This document shows positions 38,789-47,500 of a stretch of DNA of 64,000 nt, in pieces (position 1 is the first letter of the stretch; every line of letters starts with the position of its first letter). A model generated the notes under the pieces. It worked only from the letters and a program-made list of their open reading frames with translations. It did not search any database and was not told the origin of the DNA. Position numbers and translations under genes: made by a program. The stretch comes from UBA7430 sp002478765 (GTDB lineage: Bacteria > Bacteroidota > Bacteroidia > Flavobacteriales > UBA7430), in assembly GCA_943789355.1 (NCBI GenBank), contig CALSTU010000002.1:434001-498000 (forward strand), written 5' to 3'.

Positions 38789-39754
38789 TTATTTTAGTGT
38801 GATTGCTTCTAGCCAAGGAGAAGGATTATATTCTAATTCTGGCTTGCACACTTCACAAAAAGGCTTTTTTAATAAACTATGTTTTGTGGAATTTAAGTTT
38901 GTAATATTGATTTTTACAACACTGCGCCAGGTTACAGGCAAACTCCATTCTTCGATAAATTTCGTGACTTCCAATAAAGTTAAATCCGCTATTATGTTAT
39001 AAACAATGGTAGAATTAGGAATTATGTCAGGTTTGGAGCCCTTTCTATTTGATCTTAAATAGTCTTCGTAAGAATCTAAAAACACAGGGAATTCGTGATT
39101 GCTTTTTATTCTGCTAATTAAACAATTATAACAGCCAGTTTCTTTGCCATAAAATAAGGGCCCTATTTTAATTGATGTTTCTTCTATGCCACCGACATAA
39201 AGCCACGGTTTATTATATTTTAATGCTGTTTTATTAATTAGTTCAATATGAAAAGGTGACCACTCATTAGCATCAACAATAATAAAATCAGATTTATTTA
39301 CAGCTTTTTCAATATCAATTTCATTATTAAACAAGTATGTTTTTACCTCTTTAAAATTTTCTACTTCAGCCTTCTCTTCAATTTTTTTGGTAAGCCCACC
39401 CTGACCGAAAATACCTAAAATAAAATCTGAAACTTGTTTTACATCTGAGGAGTATTGATATTCAACATCTTTAATTTTATCCTTTAATTCAATCGAAATT
39501 TCAAAGGATAAAAAACGATATTTGTCTAATATTTTTAATACATCTATTACTTTGGGTTTATTTGACTTTGTTTGTACTTTTCGCTTTAATTCTTTGAGAT
39601 TTAATCCTTTATTTTTCTTTATCTCTGAAACAATATTTAAAAATATATCTTCTTTTTCTTTATCATCAAATTCTAAAGTGTAAGAATTTGTTTTTGTTCT
39701 TAATTGGTAACAATTTTGTTTTTGATCTTTGAATACATCAAAATTTTTAATCAT
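38789..39754 (-). CDS. E1-like leader-binding protein (SagC / ocin-ThiF-like)
   Basis: 321 residues. An N-terminal winged-helix-like recognition element (about residues 1-85) is followed by an E1/ThiF-like fold (FILGIFGQGGL near 110, FIIVDANEWSP near 160). Two CxxC pairs, GCYNC near residue 210 and FCEVC near 300, form the expected structural zinc site. In TOMM systems this partner binds the precursor leader and activates YcaO. The usual dinucleotide-binding glycines are degraded, as in most SagC-type proteins. It starts about 90 nt after the precursor stop. Confidence 0.86.
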   Translation of the reverse strand: MIKNFDVFKDQKQNCYQLRTKTNSYTLEFDDKEKEDIFLNIVSEIKKNKGLNLKELKRKVQTKSNKPKVIDVLKILDKYRFLSFEISIELKDKIKDVEYQYSSDVKQVSDFILGIFGQGGLTKKIEEKAEVENFKEVKTYLFNNEIDIEKAVNKSDFIIVDANEWSPFHIELINKTALKYNKPWLYVGGIEETSIKIGPLFYGKETGCYNCLISRIKSNHEFPVFLDSYEDYLRSNRKGSKPDIIPNSTIVYNIIADLTLLEVTKFIEEWSLPVTWRSVVKINITNLNSTKHSLLKKPFCEVCKPELEYNPSPWLEAITLK

Positions 39755-39778
39755 TCTTATTTATCCTTTAATTATTTA

Positions 39779-39814
39779 TAAAAAAATGGGGCAACTCTTA
39801 TGGTCAACCCCATT
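39779..39814 (-). terminator. Hairpin after the precursor gene, likely partial terminator
   Basis: Minus-strand arms AATGGGG (39814-39808) and CCCCATT (39791-39785) are followed by a short T-tract and an AT-rich stretch. It sits between the precursor gene and the E1 gene. Such a leaky terminator would make precursor mRNA more abundant than enzyme mRNA, as described after sagA in streptolysin S operons. Confidence 0.65.
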
Positions 39815-39841
39815 CTTCATTTGTCAATTAGTGCTATACTG

Positions 39842-39967
39842 CTAGATAGCGACATTCGAACTACTATTACTCCAACAACAAGAACAACAACAGCAACAGC
39901 AACCTGCAGCTGCCATAGCGGGAGCGACTAATTCAGCTGAACTTTTACTTAACTTTTTGATTTTCAT
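39842..39967 (-). CDS. TOMM precursor peptide, streptolysin S-like
   Basis: A 41-residue ORF. The leader begins MKIKKLSKSS, continues AELVAPAMAAAG, and is followed by the core CCCCCCSCCW and the tail SNSSSNVAI. Eight cysteines and one serine packed in nine positions are heterocyclisable residues, as in SagA-type precursors, which also carry a VAP-like leader end followed by Gly and a Cys run. It is directly upstream of the E1, YcaO and dehydrogenase genes. The reading was checked codon by codon. No other function fits so well; a metal-binding peptide is the main alternative. Confidence 0.88.
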   Translation of the reverse strand: MKIKKLSKSSAELVAPAMAAAGCCCCCCSCCWSNSSSNVAI

Positions 39968-40036
39968 GATATATAATCTTAAGTTATAACATACGAATTA
40001 CACTTAATAAAGAGGTAACCCTTCTCTTAATACAAA

Positions 40037-40062
40037 CAAATTTAAGTAGTTAGCTGGTCAAA
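40037..40062 (-). promoter_or_regulatory. Possible promoter of the TOMM precursor gene
   Basis: Minus-strand TAAATTTG (40044-40037) fits the Bacteroidota -7 element TAnnTTTG, with TTTG about 14 nt upstream (short for the consensus). It lies about 70 nt before the precursor ATG and just after the HTH gene stop. Confidence 0.35.
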
Positions 40063-40067
40063 TTATG

Positions 40068-40268
40068 TCATTGTTTTTTTTTATAAGTTTTCGTCCATTT
40101 GCAATAAATTATCTCATGTCCTTCCTCCCTAAGAACTGCAATCATTCTTCCAACGGTTCTTTCACTACATTCATATTTCTCAGCTATTTGTTTTAGAGAA
40201 ATACAATAATTTTTTTCAATCATTTCTAACAAGTATTCGATTTTCTGCTTTCGTTCTAGATATTTCAT
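40068..40268 (-). CDS. Small helix-turn-helix DNA-binding protein
   Basis: 66 residues, almost entirely a DeoR/HTH_11-like winged helix: ISLKQIAEKYECSERTVGRM is the helix-turn-helix, followed by a basic tail ending YKKKQ. No effector domain is present. It lies 100 nt upstream of the precursor gene on the same strand, so it is a candidate local regulator of the cluster. Its role is inferred only from position. Confidence 0.7.
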   Translation of the reverse strand: MKYLERKQKIEYLLEMIEKNYCISLKQIAEKYECSERTVGRMIAVLREEGHEIIYCKWTKTYKKKQ

Positions 40269-40281
40269 GTTACATATTTGA

Positions 40282-40452
40282 TTAATTCATTTTTCTTAAT
40301 ATTTGGTCTGTAGGATTTTTTGCATTCTCGAAGTAGAACTCAAAAGAAAATCTGAAATCATTAGTATCACTAAAATCTGTACTGGAAAGTTGATAATAAG
40401 AAGTGAAGAATAATTCTATTAAGGTAAATCTGTTATATCCTTTTAAAATCAT
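40282..40452 (-). CDS. Hypothetical small protein upstream of the HTH gene
   Basis: A 56-residue ORF from the ATG at 40452 to a stop 13 nt before the HTH start. The protein begins MILKGYNRFTLIELFFTSYY and ends NPTDQILRKMN; it is rich in Phe, Tyr, Asp and Asn and has no clear signal peptide. I do not recognise it. Coding status rests on the tight spacing to the HTH gene and intact frame, so it is uncertain. Confidence 0.4.
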   Translation of the reverse strand: MILKGYNRFTLIELFFTSYYQLSSTDFSDTNDFRFSFEFYFENAKNPTDQILRKMN

Positions 40453-40606
40453 TTTATTAAGTTCTTAGAAAATTGGCGGAAACTAATATATAAATTTAAA
40501 TTGTTTTATAATTTAAAAACTGCATGCATAACTATTTCGGTAGAAGATGACAACAGAGAACTGTTCATCATTTTATATATTTGACACGAGAACAAAAAAA
40601 TTAGAA

Positions 40607-41317
40607 ATGGGAAGAGCATTTGAACTTAGGAAGGGAAGAAAGATGAAACGTTGGGCAGCCATGTCCAAAACATTCACCCGTATCGGGAAAGATATTGTGA
40701 TGGCTATCAAAGAGGGTGGCCCTGATCCTGAATCTAACTCAAAATTGAGAGCTGTCATTCAAAATGCGAAAACAGCCAACATGCCCAAAGATAATATCGA
40801 ACGTGCCATAAAAAAAGCCTCTGACAAAGATACTTCGGACTACAAAGAGGCTCTTTTTGAAGGGTATGCGGCTCATGGAGTTGCCATCTTGATTGAGACC
40901 GCAACAGACAATAACAATCGTACCGTTGCCAATGTGCGCAGTTACTTCAATAAATGCGACGGATCACTGGGAACATCAGGCTCCGTAGAATTTATGTTTG
41001 AGCACAAATGTAATTTCATGATTGCTAATACTGGGCAAGACCTTGAAGAACTCGAATTTGAATTGATTGACGCAGGAGCAGAAGAGGTATTTGAAGATGA
41101 GGGAGGTATTATGGTTTACGGAGACTTCCCAAATTTTGGTGGCATACAAAAAGCCTTGGAAGAAAATGAATTTGAAATTCTAAGCTCTGGATTTGATCGA
41201 ATCCCCACAACGCTCAAAAAGCTATCGGAAGAACAAGAAGTGGACGTTCACAAACTTCTCGAAAAAATTGAAGACGATGATGATGTTCAAAACGTCTATC
41301 ATAACATGCAAGAATAA
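40607..41317 (+). CDS. yebC: YebC/PmpR family protein
   Basis: 236 residues from the ATG at 40607; the longer frame from 40547 would add 20 atypical residues, whereas MGRAFELRKGRKMKRWAAMS is a typical YebC start. Family segments GGPDPESNSKLRAVIQNAK, NMPKDNIERAIKKAS and YEGYAAHGVAILIE-like (here FEGYAAHGVAILIETATDNN) are present. Members act as transcription regulators or, for several, in easing ribosome stalling. A strong terminator follows. Confidence 0.93.
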   Translation: MGRAFELRKGRKMKRWAAMSKTFTRIGKDIVMAIKEGGPDPESNSKLRAVIQNAKTANMPKDNIERAIKKASDKDTSDYKEALFEGYAAHGVAILIETATDNNNRTVANVRSYFNKCDGSLGTSGSVEFMFEHKCNFMIANTGQDLEELEFELIDAGAEEVFEDEGGIMVYGDFPNFGGIQKALEENEFEILSSGFDRIPTTLKKLSEEQEVDVHKLLEKIEDDDDVQNVYHNMQE

Positions 41318-41336
41318 CTTTGTTACAATCCAGAAT

Positions 41337-41360
41337 AGCTCCTTTAGGAGCTTTTTTTTT
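41337..41360 (+). terminator. Terminator downstream of yebC
   Basis: Stem AGCTCC/GGAGCT with a TTTA loop followed by eight or more T: a textbook intrinsic terminator right after yebC. Confidence 0.9.
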
Positions 41361-41373
41361 GACCAATAAATTT

Positions 41374-41437
41374 GAGGAAACAATCGGAAACAATAACAAA
41401 CGAATTTTGTTTCCTCTGTTTATTAGCCTTAATTTTG
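41374..41437 (+). promoter_or_regulatory. Promoter and candidate TetR operator of the efflux operon
   Basis: A perfect 10-bp inverted repeat GAGGAAACAA (41374-41383) / TTGTTTCCTC (41407-41416) has a 23-nt spacer. Its right arm overlaps TTTG (41406-41409), which is 20 nt upstream of TAATTTTG (41430-41437), a good -33/-7 pair. A bound repressor would cover the -33 element. Confidence 0.55.
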
Positions 41438-41446
41438 CAACCTAAG

Positions 41447-42058
41447 ATGGAAAGAGTCACACATATCATTCAAGGAGCATTACAATTGTTTATGCAGGAG
41501 GGGGTAAAACGAGTCAATATGGATGACGCTGCTTCCTTTCTGGGGATATCTAAAAAAACACTCTATCAATACGTAAGCAACAAGGGCGATTTGGTAGAAA
41601 AAGCTTTCAAACTTCATCAGGACGGCATATTGGACATGATCAATAACATTCAAAAAAAGAATGAAAACCCAATCGATGAGCTGTTTGAAATTGACGAAAA
41701 TGTAAGTTATATGCTGAAAAATAGGCCTCCAATGATGATTAATGATCTCAAAAAATACTACCCATCCGGTATGGCTCATTTTAGATAAGATTAAAAAGGA
41801 AACCCTGTTCTCACGTGTATTACCCAAAATATCATACGCGGAAAAAACATCGGATTGTATCGAAAGTCTGTCAACGAATACCATCATCGCAAAACTCATG
41901 CTGAATACTATAGATGCACTAGTTGATGACCGAAATATTCGCCACTAACCGATTACAGTTTCAAATCACTTTTAAAAGAGAATCGGATATACCACATTCG
42001 TGGAATAGCTACTGAAGAAGGAATCCACTATCTAGAACAAAAGTTAAAACATGATTAA
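41447..42058 (+). pseudogene. TetR-family regulator broken by frameshifts
   Basis: The first 114 residues from the ATG at 41447 read as an intact TetR N-terminus, with helix-turn-helix VNMDDAASFLGISKKTLYQYVSNKGDLVEKAF, given here in outline only. The frame hits a stop at 41786-41788. TetR-like sequence continues in another frame (VWLILDKIKKETLFSRVLP), returns to the first frame (QNIIRGKNIGLYRKSVN), switches again (TIIAKLMLNTIDALVD) and ends in the first frame (HIRGIATEEGIHYLEQKL). The whole length, 204 codons, fits TetR. The final stop overlaps the tolC start by 8 nt. It may be a true pseudogene or a stretch of sequence errors. Confidence 0.72.
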
Positions 42059-43379
42059 AAAAATCGTATTTGTAGGAGGTTGTTTACTGAACTTTGTCAT
42101 TCATGCACAGCACTCATTTTCGCTAGAAGAAGCTCAAAACATCGGACTAAAAAATAATCTAGAAATTCAGAATGCATATTTAGATGTGAAACATGCTTCC
42201 AAACAAATGTTGGAAACAGTATCCATTGGATTACCACAAATAAATGCTGAAGCTCAATGGCAAAACTTCCCCGAAGTACCAACGAGCCTTGTGCCAGCGT
42301 CTCAGTTCGACCCCGAGTGCTCCCGACGACGTTTATGCACGGAAATGCAATTTGGAATCCCTCACACTACATCAGGCTCCATTACTGCAAGCCAACTCAT
42401 ATTCAGCGGAAGCTACATCGTCGGCTTGAAGGCTGCAAAGTCATTTATGAACTTTGCAGAAATCAGCAAAGACCTAACCGAAAAACAAATTAAAGACAGT
42501 ATTACTACAGCATACTTCAATGTTTTAATTACCAAAGAAAACTACACATTTCTTGAAAACATCGTTGAAGTTCACAAAGATATCGTCACCGAAACAGAAG
42601 AAAGGTACAGCAATGGTTTTCTCGAAGACATCGAGGTAGATCGAATGACTATGGTTCTCTCGACCATGGAAATACAATTGAATAATGTACAAAGGCAAAC
42701 TGAAATTGCAGAAGCCTATCTAAAACTAATCATTGGCTTACCACTAAGTGACTCGATAACACTCACAGAGAGTCTACAATCCATTTTAGATGCTAGTGTG
42801 AGTTTCAACCTGGGAAAATCCCAAATAAAAAATCGATTGGAATACCAAATTGCCGATTTGAATATTGAATTGAAAAAGTTGGATATGCGGCGGTATCAAA
42901 CCGAAAAACTTCCAAGAATTACTGCTTTTGCATCCACAGGTAGCAGTGCGATGGGATCAGATTTTAATGCTTTCGAAAAAGAGGCTAAGTGGTATCCGAA
43001 CCAATTGATCGGGTTGAAAATCACTTTTCCGATTTTTGATGGATTAGGCGGAACCGCACGAATACAAAAAGCACGCATCAAATACGAGCAAGCTAAAAAT
43101 GAAAAAGAATTGATCTCACAATCCTTAGAACTTGCTCATCTTGCAGCTCAGAGTCATTATTTAAATGCCATAAACAACTTCAAACACCAACAAAGCAACC
43201 TCATCTTAGCCGAAAAAATATACACCAAAACCACAACCAAGTACAAGGAAGGCTTGGTGAGTAGCATCGAATTATCACAAACCGGAACGGAATACTTAGA
43301 AACAAGTACCCATTTCTCAAAAAGCATACACAACTTATTGATTAGTAACCTGAACTACCAACGTTCTCTAGGAAAATAA
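42051..43379 (+). CDS. TolC-family outer membrane efflux protein
   Basis: 442 residues with a signal peptide (ends IHAQH). Outer-membrane factor repeats are visible: FSLEEAQNIGLKNNLEIQNA at the start, GSITASQLIFSGSYIVGLKA in the first half, and FPIFDGLGGTARIQKARIKY in the second. It forms the outer-membrane channel of the pump encoded by the next two genes. Codons 88-97 (PECSRRRLCT) look like a local frameshift; the other frame gives PSAPDDVYA, which suits the family better. Confidence 0.92.
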   Translation: MIKKIVFVGGCLLNFVIHAQHSFSLEEAQNIGLKNNLEIQNAYLDVKHASKQMLETVSIGLPQINAEAQWQNFPEVPTSLVPASQFDPECSRRRLCTEMQFGIPHTTSGSITASQLIFSGSYIVGLKAAKSFMNFAEISKDLTEKQIKDSITTAYFNVLITKENYTFLENIVEVHKDIVTETEERYSNGFLEDIEVDRMTMVLSTMEIQLNNVQRQTEIAEAYLKLIIGLPLSDSITLTESLQSILDASVSFNLGKSQIKNRLEYQIADLNIELKKLDMRRYQTEKLPRITAFASTGSSAMGSDFNAFEKEAKWYPNQLIGLKITFPIFDGLGGTARIQKARIKYEQAKNEKELISQSLELAHLAAQSHYLNAINNFKHQQSNLILAEKIYTKTTTKYKEGLVSSIELSQTGTEYLETSTHFSKSIHNLLISNLNYQRSLGK

Positions 43380-43383
43380 TACC

Positions 43384-44505
43384 ATGAAAAAACAAATCAT
43401 ATTCATCACGACACTTTGCCTTATTCTTTCTTCATGTGGCCAAGAAGAAACAAAAACCAACGATAAGGCCTTACAGTTGAAAGAATTAAAATCAGATCTA
43501 AAAACGCTTACCAATGACATTAAAAAATTGGAAATCGAATTAAACGTGAACACCAAATTACCGGTTAAAAACAGAATCCCAGTTCGTATTGACACACTCA
43601 AAGAAGAGGTGTTTTACCATTACATAGAACAACCCGGAAAAATTAATTCAAAAGAGAACATCTTGGTAAGTGCTGAAATGGGGGGGCTAATCACTAAAAT
43701 CAACTTCAAAGAAGGCGATGTTGTAACCAAGGGCGAAACGGTTGTTAAATTGGACTCAGATTTGATGCAAAGCAATGTAGACGAATTGATGGCAACACTC
43801 GAGCTGGCAAAAACAACCTTTGAAAGACAAGAGGCACTTTGGAGTAAAAAAATCGGTTCCGAACTGCAATATCTTCAGATAAAAAACCAATACAAATCTT
43901 TGCAAAAAAAAGTCGATGCTGCTGAAACACAATTGAATAAATTAAACATCTCTGCACCAATCAATGGGGTTATTGAGGAACTTTTTCTGAACCCAGGAGA
44001 ACTTGCCAATCCGGGAAGACCTGCTTTTAGAATTGTAAATACAGAACGTATTTACGTGGAATCGGATGTAGCGGAACGCTATGCGAATGTATTACAAAAG
44101 AACAGCCCTGTAAAGGTAACATTCGACGCCCTTGGAATTCAACAGCAAAGTTCATTGAGTTTTGTCGGGCAAGTTATCAATCCAGAAAACAGCACGTTCA
44201 AAATTAAAATAGATCTGGACAATCCTAAAGGATTTCTCAAGCCTAACGGGAGTGCCTCTCTTGAAATACAAGACTATGTGAATCATCAGGCCTTAGTCGT
44301 TCCCTCTCAGGTTGTGAAAAAAGATATGCGCGGAGACTACTTATTCATAAACGACAATGGAACAGCTGAAAAAAGATATGTGAAAATGGGCCTATCTCAT
44401 GACGATAAAAGCATCATCGTTTCTGGACTCAATGTTGGTGATGAAATCATTATTGAAGGCTTCAGTGAAGTGGTAAGTGGAAGTGTCTTAGACATCAAAA
44501 AGTAA
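43384..44505 (+). CDS. RND efflux periplasmic adaptor (MFP)
   Basis: 373 residues with a lipoprotein signal (LILSSCGQ; Cys near residue 18). A coiled coil lies in the N-terminal part (KALQLKELKSDLKTLTNDIK), then a lipoyl-like half motif GGLITKINFKEGDVVTKGET and its partner SAPINGVIEELFLNPGELAN, then the beta-barrel and membrane-proximal parts. It links the TolC channel to the RND pump. It starts 4 nt after tolC and ends 3 nt before the pump gene. Confidence 0.93.
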   Translation: MKKQIIFITTLCLILSSCGQEETKTNDKALQLKELKSDLKTLTNDIKKLEIELNVNTKLPVKNRIPVRIDTLKEEVFYHYIEQPGKINSKENILVSAEMGGLITKINFKEGDVVTKGETVVKLDSDLMQSNVDELMATLELAKTTFERQEALWSKKIGSELQYLQIKNQYKSLQKKVDAAETQLNKLNISAPINGVIEELFLNPGELANPGRPAFRIVNTERIYVESDVAERYANVLQKNSPVKVTFDALGIQQQSSLSFVGQVINPENSTFKIKIDLDNPKGFLKPNGSASLEIQDYVNHQALVVPSQVVKKDMRGDYLFINDNGTAEKRYVKMGLSHDDKSIIVSGLNVGDEIIIEGFSEVVSGSVLDIKK

Positions 44506-44508
44506 ATT

Positions 44509-47500
44509 ATGGCTCAAAAAAATAGAAATTTCGGTCTGACAAATTTGTCCTTAAAAAATAAGACCTCGGTATTTATTCTTACAGCTTTGTTGACTCTTTT
44601 TGGACTGTTTTCTTACAAAAACATGCCCAAATCTCTATTCCCAGACATTGTCATGCCTACCATCATGGTTCAAACCATGTATCCTGGTAATTCTCCGGCT
44701 GATATTGAAAACCTGATTACCCGACCTATTGAAAAACAAATTAAGTCGGTAAAAGGAATCAAGAATTTAACTTCGAATTCCGTTCAAGACAACTCAAGTA
44801 TTATTGTTGAATTCAATACAGACGTAGAGGTTAAAACTGCTTTACAAGATGTGAAAGATGCGGTTGACAAAGCTAAAAGTGATCTTCCGAATGACCTGGA
44901 CATAGACCCCATGGTTATGGATATCGATTTCTCTGAATTCCCTATCCTGAACATCAATCTTTCTGGTGACTACAGCTTGGATGACCTGAAGGTATATGCA
45001 GAAGAGTTACAGGATCAAATCGAATCGTTATCGGAGATTTCAAAAGTTGAAATTACCGGCCTACTAGATCGAGAAATCTCCATCAAAGCAGACCTGCACA
45101 AAATGGAAAACAACAAGGTAAGCTTTAGCGATATTGAAAACGCAATTGCTGCAGAGAATGTATCCATTGCGAGTGGTGACATTCTTTTGGGCACTTCTCG
45201 AAGATCGGTGCGTACCGATGCCGAATTCAAGACCACTCGTGAAATTGAAAACATCATCGTAAAAAGTGAAAGTGGGAATATTGTTTATCTAAAAGATGTT
45301 GCCGAGGTGGTTAATGGCTATGAAGAACGGGAAAGCTACGCTCGACTCGACAAAAAACCCGTTGTTTCTCTGAATGTAATTAAGAAAAGTGGCGAAAATT
45401 TATTGGTGGCTACGGATAAAATTATGGAGATTTTGGACGAAGCCAAAGCATCTCAATTTTTACCACAAGGACTAAACATTTCAATCACAAACGATCAATC
45501 TGAACAAACACAAGATCAACTTGACAACCTTGAAAACAGCATCATTTTCGGAGTCATTCTCGTAATTCTTGTGTTGCTGTTCTTTTTAGGCCTCAGAAAC
45601 TCTTTGTTTGTCGGACTTGCCATACCGCTCTCTATGTTCATCAGCTTCGTCATATTAGGAGGCATGGGCACGGCAATGAATACCGTGGTTTTGTTTGCTT
45701 TGATATTAGCCTTAGGAATGCTTGTAGACAACGCTATCGTAGTTATTGAAAACATCCATAGACTATACAACGAAGAGGGCTTAAGTCGCATCGAGGCGGC
45801 AAAAAGAGGAGTAGGTGAAATTGCTGTAGCCATCATTTCATCGACGGCGACAACACTGGCAGCTTTTTTCCCTCTGTTGTTTTGGGACGATCTGATGGGT
45901 GAGTTTATGGGGTATATTCCCATGACACTTATCATCGTTTTGGGATCCTCTCTGTTTGTGGCATTGGTGATCAATCCCGTGTTTGCATCACAATTCATGA
46001 AAAAAGACGCGCGCAAAAACCCAAACAAACAGAAACTATCAAAAATAGCCATCTTACTTACCTTATTTGCTGTGATGTTTTATCTAGGCGGTAAAACCTT
46101 GATGGGATCCCTATTGATTGTATTTGCCCTTCTAACCTTAATCAATGGTTTATTCCTTACGCCACTATCCTACTGGTTCCAAGACTCCTTATTGGTGAAA
46201 CTGGAAAACCAGTATTCAAAAGCACTGAATTGGGCACTGAGTGGTTTAAAGCCCTACTTACTTTTGTCAGGAACAGGACTTCTACTCTTTCTGTCTATTG
46301 GATTCTTTGCGTTTAAAGCACCCAAAGTAGAATTCTTTCCGGTAAACGAGCCTAAATATGTAAATGTATTTGTAGAGGTTCCGATTGGCTCAGATGTCGG
46401 ACTTACCGACTCCATAACCCATTTGGTAGAAGATGAGATTTTCGAAATTTTAAAACCCTTCGAACATGCCGTATCATCTGTGATGACCAACATAGGCTCT
46501 GGAACTACTGACCCAAACGACATGGGGGGTAATATGGGTGTAACGCCGAACAAAGCGAGAATCACCATCAACTTCAAAGAATTTAAATTAAGGAAGGGTG
46601 TCGATACTGGAGAGGTCATGAAATTAATTTCCTCCAGCCTCACCAAAATGCCCGGTGTAGAAATAAGTGTTGACAAAAACCGTGAGGGCCCACCCATGGG
46701 GAAACCCATCAATATCGAAGTCAGAGGTGAGGATTTTGAAAAACTACTTTCCATCTCTGATGACGTAAAAAACACCATCGATCAAGAAAATATTCCAGGA
46801 ATTGAAGGTTTAAAAATTGATTTGGAATTGAGTAAACCTGAACTTCTGATTGAGATTGATAGAGATCAAGCAAGAAGACTTGGTATTTCTACTTATTTGG
46901 TCGCAAGTACGGTTCGTACGGCGCTGTTTGGTAAAGAAATTTCTAAATTCAAGGAAGGAGAAGATGAACACCCAATTGTATTAAGACTGGATGACAAATA
47001 CAGATATAGTGTCCCAGCATTAATGAATCAAAAGATTACATATCGGAGTCAATCTTCAGGACAAATCAAACAAATCCCTATTTCTTCTGTCGCTACTTAC
47101 GCTTACAACACCACTTACGGTTCGGTGAGTCGTAAAGATATGAAACGTCAAGTGACACTCTACTCCAATGTAGTTGAAGGCTTCAATGAAAACCTAATCA
47201 ATGAGCAACTCAAACAAATTCTAGCAGACAAAAAAATGCCTCCTGGATACGTACTTCAATTCACCGGAAAACAACAAGAACAAGCACAAACCCAAGACTT
47301 TCTTTCCAAAGCTTTGATGATTGCTATTGCCTTAATTACATTGATTCTTGTGAGTCAATTTAACTCTGCTATAAAACCATTCATCATCATTATTACAGTA
47401 GTATTTAGTACCATTGGTGTGTTTTTCGGCTTGGCCTTATTCAATATGGACTTTGTCATCATCATGACCGGGATTGGAATTGTTTCTCTAGCCGGAGTCG

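Noticed and set aside
38784..38816. Upstream ATG giving YcaO 11 more residues
   Set aside because: It would overlap the E1 gene by 28 nt, while the ATG at 38783 has a purine-rich stretch before it and a normal 5-nt gap.
39842..39967. Precursor peptide as a metallothionein-like metal binder
   Set aside because: The Cys run without spacing residues and the immediate neighbourhood of cyclodehydratase genes fit a modified peptide better, though metal binding after modification is not excluded.
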